Assembly: GCA_020047885.1 (NCBI GenBank)
Contig: JAIFNF010000267.1
Span: 1-7,041, forward strand
DNA: 7,041 nt
Source: Gammaproteobacteria bacterium
GTDB lineage: Bacteria > Pseudomonadota > Gammaproteobacteria > Competibacterales > Competibacteraceae
Direction of reading: 5' to 3'
Position numbers and translations under genes: made by a program. The notes below the pieces were generated by a model, which ran no database searches, was not told the origin of the DNA, and worked only from the letters and a program-made list of their open reading frames with translations. Positions 1 to 5,784 of this stretch are shown here, piece after piece. Each line of letters begins with the position of its first letter. Position 1 is the stretch's first letter.

Positions 1-266
1 AAACCGAACCGAACCTGAACATGGTGATGGACATCCCGGTCACCCTGTCGCTGGAGTTGGGCCATACCCGCATGAGCGTCCGCGAGTTGCTGCAATTGAC
101 GCAAGGTTCCGTGGTAAAACTGGACCGGCCGGGCGGTGATCCCCTGGATATTCTGGTCAATGGCTGCCTGGTGGCCCGAGGCGAGGTGGTCGTCATCAAC
201 GAGCGCTTCGGGGTGCGCATTACCGACATCGTCAGCCCGGAAGAGCGGATTCGCCGGTTACGATGA
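1..266 (+). CDS. fliN: Flagellar motor switch protein FliN, C-terminal part (5' end outside window)
   Basis: FliN is a C-ring (switch complex) protein at the cytoplasmic face of the basal body; it takes part in rotation switching and in bringing export cargo to the type III gate. The reading frame is open from base 3, giving 87 residues before the TGA at 264-266. They form a complete SpoA (surface presentation of antigens) domain with recognisable FliN stretches: MDIPVTLSLELG, RELLQLTQGSVVKLD, PLDILVNG and GVRITDIVSPEERIRRL. The ATG at 21 is probably not the start: the codons before it (encoding NLN) fit the conserved lead-in to MDIPV, and FliN proteins usually have some 40 or more residues upstream of it. 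The gene is therefore cut by the window edge. Its stop overlaps the fliO start. Identification is firm; only the true start is unknown. Confidence 0.95.
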   Translation, partial: TEPNLNMVMDIPVTLSLELGHTRMSVRELLQLTQGSVVKLDRPGGDPLDILVNGCLVARGEVVVINERFGVRITDIVSPEERIRRLR

Positions 267-664
267 CCCTCATGCGCACGGCTCTCATCGTTCCCAGTTG
301 GATGCTGGCGTGGCCGACATGGGCGCAGGCGGCTGCCGCGGAACCGGCACGTATTGAATCCAACCTGTTCAGCAGCGGCCTGTTAACGCAACTCACCCTG
401 GGGCTGGTGGTGGTGCTGGCGCTGGCGGTCGGACTGAGCTGGATATTGCGCCGCTATGCCCTGCCCCGCGATGGTTTGATCCGGGTCGTCGGGGGGCTGC
501 CACTGGGGACCCGTGAACGCCTGTTGCTGATTGAAGTCGATGACGTGCGGTTGCTGATTGGTGTCACTGCTCAGCGGATTCAAACCCTGCATGTCTTTAC
601 CACCCCGGTGAGCGAGCCGTTTACCCTGCACCCGGACCCGCCGCATGACCCGCCATCCGCCTGA
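263..664 (+). CDS. fliO: Flagellar biosynthesis protein FliO
   Basis: FliO is a small bitopic membrane protein that helps assemble and stabilise the FliP ring during construction of the flagellar export gate. The 133-residue product begins with a signal-peptide-like segment (residues 1-23, ending AQA before AAAEP). One strong transmembrane helix follows at about 40-62 (LTQLTLGLVVVLALAVGLSW and a few more residues), then RRYALPRDG and a compact cytoplasmic FliO domain at about 71-112 (GLIRVVGGLPLGTRERLLLI, then VDDVRLLIGVTAQRIQTLH). The tail is rich in proline and histidine. The start ATG at 263 overlaps the fliN stop as ATGA and has no clear Shine-Dalgarno, so translation is probably coupled to fliN; ATG 272 is a possible alternative. 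The last 20 nt overlap fliP. FliO sequences are poorly conserved in general, so the call rests on topology, the GTRERLLLIEV-type core and position between fliN and fliP. Confidence 0.93.
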   Translation: MTLMRTALIVPSWMLAWPTWAQAAAAEPARIESNLFSSGLLTQLTLGLVVVLALAVGLSWILRRYALPRDGLIRVVGGLPLGTRERLLLIEVDDVRLLIGVTAQRIQTLHVFTTPVSEPFTLHPDPPHDPPSA

Positions 665-1427
665 ATACCGTAGCCAGTGGCTGATCATCGCTGGATTGAG
701 CGGCGCGTTGCTGATTGTGCTGAGCAGTATGGCGCAGGCGGCTCCCGACGGGCTACCGGCCGTGACAATTACGCCGACCGAGGGCGGCGGTGAGACTTGG
801 TCGCTGAGTCTGCAAATCCTGGCGCTGATGACCGCCATGACCCTGCTGCCGTCCGCCTTGCTGATGATGACGGCCTTCACGCGCATCATCATCGTGCTGG
901 CGCTGTTACGGCAAGCCCTGGGCACCATGCAGACGCCCAACAACCAGATTTTGATCGGTCTGGCGTTGTTCCTGACCTTTTTCATCATGTCGCCGGTGAT
1001 CGAGCGCATCAACGAACGGGCACTGGTTCCCTATCTCAGCGACAAGCTCAGCTTCCAAGACGCCATCAAAGAAGCGCAGTTGCCCTTACAGGCGTTTATG
1101 CTGGCCCAGACCCGGGAAAACGATCTGGCGCTGTTTACCAAGCTGTCCGGCCGGGAATCGCTGGAATCGCTGGATCAGGTGCCGTTTTCCTTGTTGGTGC
1201 CCGCCTATATCACCAGCGAACTCAAGACCGCGTTCCAGATCGGCTTCATGCTGTTCATGCCGTTTCTGATTATTGATCTGGTGGTGTCCAGTGTGCTGAT
1301 GGCGATGGGTATGATGATGCTCTCGCCGATGACAATTTCCTTTCCCTTCAAATTGATGTTATTCGTGCTGGTGGATGGCTGGACCCTGATCATGACCACT
1401 CTGGCGTCCAGTTTTTACTTACCCTGA
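645..1427 (+). CDS. fliP: Flagellar export-gate protein FliP
   Basis: FliP forms the pentameric core of the FliP-FliQ-FliR channel through which flagellar subunits cross the inner membrane. The product has 260 residues, close to the usual family length. It has a clear signal peptide: a charged start, a hydrophobic core at about 12-28, and a likely cleavage after AQA at 31-33, as known for FliP of enterics. The mature part carries the family hallmarks: TAFTRIIIVLALLRQALGT (76-94), QTPNNQILIGLALFLTFF (96-113), DLALFTKLSGRE (160-171), and PFSLLVPAYITSELKTAFQI (180-199) leading into the hydrophobic FMLFMPFLIIDLVVSSVLMA. MGMMMLSP at 221-228 contains the three-methionine stretch described as the gasket that seals the closed channel. 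The ATG at 645 is the first start in frame and gives the full signal peptide, although it overlaps fliO by 20 nt and has no obvious ribosome binding site, suggesting coupling. Confidence 0.98.
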   Translation: MTRHPPEYRSQWLIIAGLSGALLIVLSSMAQAAPDGLPAVTITPTEGGGETWSLSLQILALMTAMTLLPSALLMMTAFTRIIIVLALLRQALGTMQTPNNQILIGLALFLTFFIMSPVIERINERALVPYLSDKLSFQDAIKEAQLPLQAFMLAQTRENDLALFTKLSGRESLESLDQVPFSLLVPAYITSELKTAFQIGFMLFMPFLIIDLVVSSVLMAMGMMMLSPMTISFPFKLMLFVLVDGWTLIMTTLASSFYLP

Positions 1428-1432
1428 CTCCT

Positions 1433-1436
1433 GGAG
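1433..1436 (+). promoter_or_regulatory. Ribosome binding site that decides the fliQ start
   Basis: GGAG at 1433-1436 touches the ATG at 1437 with no spacer but lies 6 nt before the ATG at 1443, which is a normal spacing. This favours 1443 as the fliQ start. Confidence 0.65.
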
Positions 1437-1442
1437 ATGGCC

Positions 1443-1712
1443 ATGACCCCGGAAACTATCCTCACGCTCGGCCAGCGCGCACTGGAACTCACCATTCTGA
1501 TTTCAGCGCCCATGCTATTGACCGGGCTGGCGGTCGGCGTTCTCGTCAGTTTGTTTCAAGCGGCGACCCAGATTAATGAAATGACCTTGACCTTCGTTCC
1601 CAAACTGATCGCGATTGCTGCAGTGCTGCTATTAGCCGGACAGTGGATGCTCGGCCTGCTGATTGATTTCACCCAGACCCTGTTCAAGGAAATCCCTAAC
1701 CTGATCGGCTAG
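1443..1712 (+). CDS. fliQ: Flagellar export-gate protein FliQ
   Basis: FliQ is the small membrane subunit, four copies per gate, that packs around the outside of the FliP-FliR core of the flagellar export channel. From the ATG at 1443 it has 89 residues beginning MTPETILTLG, the same length as enteric FliQ as I recall it. The two membrane helices lie at about 15-38 and 54-78, separated by the conserved QAATQINEMTLTFVPK loop (39-54), which is the family signature. An in-frame ATG two codons upstream (1437) would give a 91-residue form, but it sits directly on the GGAG, so 1443 is preferred. The gene starts 15 nt after fliP and ends 3 nt before fliR, in the usual fliPQR order. Confidence 0.97.
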   Translation: MTPETILTLGQRALELTILISAPMLLTGLAVGVLVSLFQAATQINEMTLTFVPKLIAIAAVLLLAGQWMLGLLIDFTQTLFKEIPNLIG

Positions 1713-1715
1713 ACC

Positions 1716-2495
1716 ATGCACATCAGTAGCGCTGAAATTGCCGCCTGGGTCGGCGGATTTCTATGGCCGCTGACCCGGGTATCCGCGATGATGATGGTCG
1801 CGCCGGTCTTCGGTTCGCGGGTGATCCCTCGCCGGATCCGGCTCATGACGACACTGGCGCTGACTTGGGCCATCCTGCCGTTCGCTCCGCCCATGCCGAT
1901 TGTCGAACCGCTGAGTCCTGACGGTCTGTTGATCACCATCCAGCAAGTGCTCATTGGCCTGAGCATCGGGTTTATCTTGCGCCTGGTGTTTGGTGCGCTG
2001 GAATTGGGTGGTCAGGTGATCGCCATGCAGATCGGCCTGAGTTTCGCCAGCATGGCCGACCCGCAGAATGGCTCACAAAGTCCGTTGATCAGCCAGCTCT
2101 ATACCATGCTGGGCACCCTGATCTTTCTGGCGCTGAATGGCCATCTGGTGTTGATCCAACTGCTGGTCGATAGTTTCAGGGCATTGCCGGTTGCGCCGAC
2201 CGGCATTGACCGTGACTGGCTGTGGGTGTTGGTCACTTGGGGCAGTCAGATGTTTGTTGGCGCGGTGCTGGTTGCGTTGCCCGCGATCGTTTCGCTGCTG
2301 GTTGTCAACCTAGCTTTTGGTGTCATGGTACGCGCCGCGCCGCAGTTAAATATTTTCGCCGTCGGCTTTCCCATTACCCTGGTACTCGGGCTGTTGATCA
2401 TTCTCTACAGTTTGCCGACCTTGCTCTATCAACTGGAGCATCTGTTCGGTGAAGCCTTTCGCAGCATCGGGAAACTGATGGGAGGAGACGGCTGA
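1716..2495 (+). CDS. fliR: Flagellar export-gate protein FliR
   Basis: FliR is present in one copy and completes the FliP5-FliQ4-FliR1 helical gate in the inner membrane. The 259-residue product is strongly hydrophobic with several membrane segments. It shows typical stretches: RVSAMMMVAPVFGSRVIPRR (21-40), GALELGGQVIAMQIGLSFAS (93-112) followed by MADPQ in the plug region, NGHLVLIQLL (141-150), and NLAFGVMVRAAPQLNIFAVG (198-217) followed by FPITL. Length fits the family (about 260). No convincing Shine-Dalgarno precedes the ATG, and fliQ ends only 3 nt before, so ribosomes probably re-initiate after fliQ. The gene ends in GGAGGAG-ACGGC-TGATG, so its last codons contain the flhB ribosome binding site and its stop overlaps the flhB start. 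Confidence 0.97.
   Translation: MHISSAEIAAWVGGFLWPLTRVSAMMMVAPVFGSRVIPRRIRLMTTLALTWAILPFAPPMPIVEPLSPDGLLITIQQVLIGLSIGFILRLVFGALELGGQVIAMQIGLSFASMADPQNGSQSPLISQLYTMLGTLIFLALNGHLVLIQLLVDSFRALPVAPTGIDRDWLWVLVTWGSQMFVGAVLVALPAIVSLLVVNLAFGVMVRAAPQLNIFAVGFPITLVLGLLIILYSLPTLLYQLEHLFGEAFRSIGKLMGGDG
2481..2487 (+). promoter_or_regulatory. Strong Shine-Dalgarno for flhB inside the end of fliR
   Basis: GGAGGAG ends 7 nt before the flhB ATG at 2495. It is the strongest ribosome binding site in the window and encodes glycines near the FliR C-terminus. It fixes the flhB start and suggests that flhB has initiation of its own as well as coupling through the TGATG overlap. Confidence 0.85.
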
Positions 2496-3616
2496 TGGCT
2501 GAAAACGAAGACGGTCAGGAAAAAACCGAAGACGCAACGCCCCGACGCCAGGAAGATGCCGCTAAAAAAGGGCAGATCGTCCGTTCCCGTGAGTTGACGA
2601 CGCTGGCCATGCTACTTGTCGCCGCCAGTGGCTTGCTCATGCTAGGCCCCAGGCTCATCGAAGAACTGGCGGTGCAGATGCGCTCTGGGCTGGCCATGGA
2701 TGCCAGGAAAATGATGGATCCCGGGCAGATTCCGGCGGTACTGGGACAAATATTTGTCGACTGGGTGCTGCTACTGGCTCCCCTTCTTGGGTTAATGCTG
2801 GTTATTGCCCTGCTGGCACCGATCGCCCTCGGTGGTTGGACCTTCGCCCTGAAATTGAAATGGGATCGGCTGGATCCCGTCAAGGGCATTGGTCGGCTGT
2901 TCTCCTGGAATTCGCTGATGGAGTTGTTCAAGGCGCTGATCAAATTTCTGGTCGTGGGCACCGCGGCCGTCATTCTGCTTTGGGGGTGGGCACCGGAACT
3001 GCTGCATCTGGGTCGGGAACCGTTATTACCGGCGCTGACCCACACCGCTGATATTCTGGGTTGGGCTTTCCTGATCCTGAGCCTGCCCATGCTACTGATC
3101 GCTGGCGTCGATGTACCTTTCCAGATTTTCAATCACATTAAAAACCTGCGGATGACCAAGCAGGAAGTGCGTGACGAATCGAAGGACACCGAGGGCAAGC
3201 CCGAGGTTAAAGCTCGCATCCGTCGCCTGCAAATGGAATTTGCCCAGAAGCGGATGATGGAGAAAGTGCCGACCGCCGATGTGGTCGTCACCAATCCTAG
3301 CCACTACGCGGTGGCGATGGAATACAAGCAGGCCACGATGGCCGTCCCGGTGATTGTCGCCATGGGCGTTGAACAAACCGCATTGCGTATCCGCGAATTG
3401 GCGGCTCAGCACCGGGTGCCGCTGGTGCAATCGCCGTTACTAGCCCGTGCGCTGTACTACAATGGCAAACTTGACAAACCGATTCCCAACCCCCTCTATC
3501 GCGCCGTCGCCCAGATCCTGGCCTATCTCTATCGTCTGCGCCAGGAAGATCCCTTCAACCGAGACCCGATCATTATTGAAGATGTCCCGGTGCCGCCTGA
3601 TCTGCGCACCGATTAA
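2495..3616 (+). CDS. flhB: Flagellar export switch protein FlhB (NPSH variant)
   Basis: FlhB is the membrane protein that wraps the export gate and switches secretion from rod-hook to filament substrates after cleaving itself. The product has 373 residues, within the normal range. The N-terminus EKTEDATPRRQEDAAKKGQ and VRSREL is the standard FlhB opening. Four membrane segments lie at about 35-52, 88-112, 143-165 and 185-206. A basic linker then leads to the cytoplasmic domain with RRLQMEFAQKRMMEKVPTAD and VVVTNPSHYAVAMEY. The self-cleavage motif at 267-270 reads NPSH rather than the usual NPTH; Asn267-Pro268, between which the chain breaks, and His270 are kept. Other positions I recall as conserved also differ: VAKG is VAMG (288-291), PPLARAL is PLLARAL (314-320), and the glycine in the segment before IP is Asp328. 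The frame is intact with no sign of decay. It is preceded by a strong ribosome binding site, and flhA follows after 15 nt. Confidence 0.97.
   Translation: MAENEDGQEKTEDATPRRQEDAAKKGQIVRSRELTTLAMLLVAASGLLMLGPRLIEELAVQMRSGLAMDARKMMDPGQIPAVLGQIFVDWVLLLAPLLGLMLVIALLAPIALGGWTFALKLKWDRLDPVKGIGRLFSWNSLMELFKALIKFLVVGTAAVILLWGWAPELLHLGREPLLPALTHTADILGWAFLILSLPMLLIAGVDVPFQIFNHIKNLRMTKQEVRDESKDTEGKPEVKARIRRLQMEFAQKRMMEKVPTADVVVTNPSHYAVAMEYKQATMAVPVIVAMGVEQTALRIRELAAQHRVPLVQSPLLARALYYNGKLDKPIPNPLYRAVAQILAYLYRLRQEDPFNRDPIIIEDVPVPPDLRTD
3293..3304 (+). other. FlhB self-cleavage motif, NPSH form
   Basis: The codons aat-cct-agc-cac encode Asn267-Pro268-Ser269-His270. In the FlhB/YscU family the backbone breaks between the Asn and Pro of NPTH by Asn cyclisation. 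The serine replacing threonine keeps a hydroxyl group, so cleavage probably still occurs, but that is inference. Confidence 0.9.
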
Positions 3617-3619
3617 GAA

Positions 3620-3624
3620 AGGGA
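3620..3624 (+). promoter_or_regulatory. Ribosome binding site of flhA
   Basis: AGGGA ends 7 nt before the ATG at 3632, inside the 15-nt gap after flhB. It supports this start, which also yields the expected N-terminus. Confidence 0.75.
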
Positions 3625-3631
3625 AAATCTG

Positions 3632-5728
3632 ATGAATCTGTCGGCTGCCTGGAGCAGCATGACCCGTTCTGGCCTGGGCGCACCGCTGCTCATGGTCATG
3701 ATCCTGATGATGGTGGTTATCCCGCTTCCACCGTTTGCACTGGATGTGTTGTTCACCTTCAATATTGCCCTGTCGCTGGTGGTGCTGCTGGCCACGGTTT
3801 ATAGCGAACGACCGCTGGATTTTTCGGCGTTCCCCACCGTGATCCTGGTCACCACGCTATTGCGGTTGGGACTCAACGTCGCCTCGACCCGGGTGGTCTT
3901 GTTGAATGGCCACACCGGCGGCGATGCAGCGGGTAAGGTCATTGAAGCTTTTGGCCACTTTGTGGTCGGCGGCAACTACACGATCGGCATTGTGGTCTTC
4001 GCCATTTTGACCATCATTAACTTCATGGTGGTCACCAAGGGCGCCGGACGGGTATCGGAAGTGAGCGCCCGTTTCACCCTGGACGCTATGCCGGGCAAAC
4101 AGATGGCTATCGACGCCGACCTTAACGCCGGGGTCATTGATCAGGCTGAAGCCAAGCAACGCCGCGCCGAAGTCGTGCAGGAAGCCGATTTCTATGGCTC
4201 CATGGACGGCGCCAGCAAGTTCGTCCGTGGCGACGCCGTGGCCGGCTTGTTGATTACCTTTATTAATGTTTTTGGCGGCATCATCATCGGCGTCCTAGAA
4301 CACAAGTTACCTTTTGCCGAAGCGGCCCAGTTCTACACGCTATTGACCATTGGCGATGGTCTGGTCGCCCAAATTCCCTCACTGCTACTGGCTACCGCCA
4401 GCGCTATCCTCGTCACCCGCTCTTCCGGGGCGCAGGATATCGGCCAACAAGTCACCAAGCAATTGTTTGGCAGCCCGCAGGCGCTGGGCGTCACTGCGGC
4501 GATTATCGGCATGATGGGCCTGATTCCGGGCATGCCCAATCTGGTCTTTCTGAGCCTGTCCGCCGGTGCCGGCTACTTGGCTTGGCGGGTTTATCAGCGT
4601 CAGCAGGCCGCCGCTGAGCTGACCGATGCCGAGGGGGGGGGCAGCCCTGCCGCCGGACCGGGTTCGCCGGACAGCGCGGCGGATACCCGGGAAGTCGGCT
4701 GGGATGATGTGCCGCCGCTGGATACAATTGGCATGGAAGTCGGCTATCGGCTGATTGCCCTGGTGGATCGCAATCAGAACGGTCAATTACTGTCCCGGAT
4801 CAAGGGGGTACGCAAAAAACTCTCACAGGAACTGGGTTTTCTGATTCCCCCGGTGCATATCCGCGATAATCTCGATCTATCCCCGACGGCTTACCGCATC
4901 ACCCTGCTCGGTGTCACCGCCGCCGAAGCGGAGGCGTTCCCGGACCGGCAGCTCGCCATCAATCCCGGTCAGGCGCAAAGTAATCTGCCCGGCATCGCGA
5001 CCCAGGACCCGGCGTTCAAACTGCCCGCCGTGTGGATTGAGCCGAATCTGCGTGAACAGGCTCAGACCCTCGGGTACACGGTCGTCGATGCCAGCACGGT
5101 GATCGCCACTCACCTGAACCAGATTCTGCTGAGCCACGCGCATGAACTGCTGGGTCATGAAGAAACCCAGCAGTTGCTGGATCGACTCGCGAACGCCATG
5201 CCGCGCTTGGTGCAGGATCTGGTGCCGAAAACGCTGACGCTGCGGGTCGTTGTCCGGGTGCTGCAAAATCTGCTGCTCGAGCAGGTTCCGATCCGCGATA
5301 TGCGAACGATCGCCGAAACTTTGGCGGAGCACGGCGCCCGGAGTCAGGACCCTGACATGTTGACAGCAGCCGTTCGGGGGGCGTTGGGACGGATGATTAT
5401 TCAAAATATCAATGGATTAGAGGAAGAATTGCCGGTTATGACTCTGGCTGGAGAGCTGGAACAAATCTTGCTGCGTACTTTGCAAACAGGCCGGGACGAA
5501 CAAGCCCCTCTGGAACCGGGACTGGCTGAACGTCTGCATAAGGCGCTGCTGGACACCGCACAGAAGCAGGAATTGGTCGGGCAACCGGCGGTGCTTCTGG
5601 TTCCCGACGCGATTCGCGTGATGTTGGCGCGCTTCACGCGGCATGGGATTCCGGGCCTGCAAGTCCTGGCCTTTAGCGAGATCCCCGAGGACAAGAAACT
5701 CAAGGTCATCGCCACCGTAGGCAAGTAA
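3632..5728 (+). CDS. flhA: Flagellar export-gate protein FlhA
   Basis: FlhA forms a nine-membered ring in the export apparatus; its membrane part uses the proton motive force and its cytosolic part docks chaperone-substrate complexes and the switch-related proteins. The product has 698 residues, a normal length. The membrane domain (about 17-320) holds the FHIPEP-family signature LLRLGLNVASTRVVL (76-90), the stretch KGAGRVSEVSARFTLDAMPG (136-155) with KQMAIDADLNAG, and ADFYGSMDGASKFVRGDAVA (185-204), which includes the acidic residue linked to proton use in Salmonella. A poorly conserved Gly/Pro/Ser/Ala linker (about 325-353) contains three glycines encoded in a G9 tract. The cytosolic domain starts at GWDDVPPLDTIGMEVGYRLI (356-375) and includes TLGYTVVDASTVIATHLNQI (479-498), SHAHELLGHEETQQLL (501-516) and LLLEQVPIRDMRTIAETLAE (547-566). 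The start is supported by an AGGGA ribosome binding site. It lies 15 nt after flhB and probably shares its transcript. Confidence 0.98.
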   Translation: MNLSAAWSSMTRSGLGAPLLMVMILMMVVIPLPPFALDVLFTFNIALSLVVLLATVYSERPLDFSAFPTVILVTTLLRLGLNVASTRVVLLNGHTGGDAAGKVIEAFGHFVVGGNYTIGIVVFAILTIINFMVVTKGAGRVSEVSARFTLDAMPGKQMAIDADLNAGVIDQAEAKQRRAEVVQEADFYGSMDGASKFVRGDAVAGLLITFINVFGGIIIGVLEHKLPFAEAAQFYTLLTIGDGLVAQIPSLLLATASAILVTRSSGAQDIGQQVTKQLFGSPQALGVTAAIIGMMGLIPGMPNLVFLSLSAGAGYLAWRVYQRQQAAAELTDAEGGGSPAAGPGSPDSAADTREVGWDDVPPLDTIGMEVGYRLIALVDRNQNGQLLSRIKGVRKKLSQELGFLIPPVHIRDNLDLSPTAYRITLLGVTAAEAEAFPDRQLAINPGQAQSNLPGIATQDPAFKLPAVWIEPNLREQAQTLGYTVVDASTVIATHLNQILLSHAHELLGHEETQQLLDRLANAMPRLVQDLVPKTLTLRVVVRVLQNLLLEQVPIRDMRTIAETLAEHGARSQDPDMLTAAVRGALGRMIIQNINGLEEELPVMTLAGELEQILLRTLQTGRDEQAPLEPGLAERLHKALLDTAQKQELVGQPAVLLVPDAIRVMLARFTRHGIPGLQVLAFSEIPEDKKLKVIATVGK
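4633..4641 (+). repeat. G9 homopolymer tract inside flhA
   Basis: Nine consecutive G in the linker-coding part of flhA encode the end of Glu334 and Gly335-337. It is the longest mononucleotide run I noticed in the window. A gain of one G would lead to a TGA at 4705-4707 (product of about 358 residues), and a loss of one G to a TGA at 4752-4754 (about 373 residues). Both leave the membrane domain without the cytosolic domain. Confidence 0.95.
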
Positions 5729-5742
5729 GCGAACCGAATGAT

Positions 5743-5760
5743 TGGCCGGGGATGCGGCCA
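5743..5760 (+). repeat. Inverted repeat / hairpin between flhA and flhF
   Basis: TGGCCG (5743-5748) and CGGCCA (5755-5760) are perfect reverse complements around a 6-nt loop (GGGATG). The stem is G+C rich but is followed by CCGTGACTAC rather than a run of T, so it does not look like an intrinsic terminator. It could be an RNA-processing or stability element, or chance; it leaves the flhF ribosome binding site free. Confidence 0.5.
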
Positions 5761-5773
5761 CCGTGACTACAGC

Positions 5774-5777
5774 GGGA
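5774..5777 (+). promoter_or_regulatory. Ribosome binding site of flhF
   Basis: GGGA ends 7 nt before the ATG at 5785. It is modest in strength but well placed and supports that start. Confidence 0.6.
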
Positions 5778-5784
5778 AAAAGCC

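Noticed and set aside
3..12. Tandem ACCGA repeat at the left edge
   Set aside because: Only two copies of 5 nt, in frame within the FliN coding region; not enough to call a repeat element.
21..266. A short independent protein starting at ATG 21
   Set aside because: The frame is open up to the window edge and the residues before the ATG fit FliN, so this is the tail of a longer gene.
383..1012. A 209-codon open frame on the minus strand across fliO and fliP
   Set aside because: It lies opposite two well-supported genes, has no recognisable family features, and long antisense frames are expected from the G+C-rich codon bias. The 205-codon minus-strand frame at 2515-3132 and the 175-codon one at 4877-5404 are rejected for the same reason.
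2564..2570. A AAA AAG slippery heptamer near the start of flhB
   Set aside because: The zero frame reads AAA AAA GGG from 2564, so the heptamer is not in the phase needed for -1 frameshifting, and the gene continues intact in frame.
5743..5760. Intrinsic terminator after flhA
   Set aside because: The stem is not followed by a T run, and the same-direction gene flhF begins only 25 nt later.
5741..5760. Sigma-54 promoter before flhF (TGGCC... with a downstream GC)
   Set aside because: The GG and GC elements are 8 nt apart instead of 10, and the rest of the consensus is missing.
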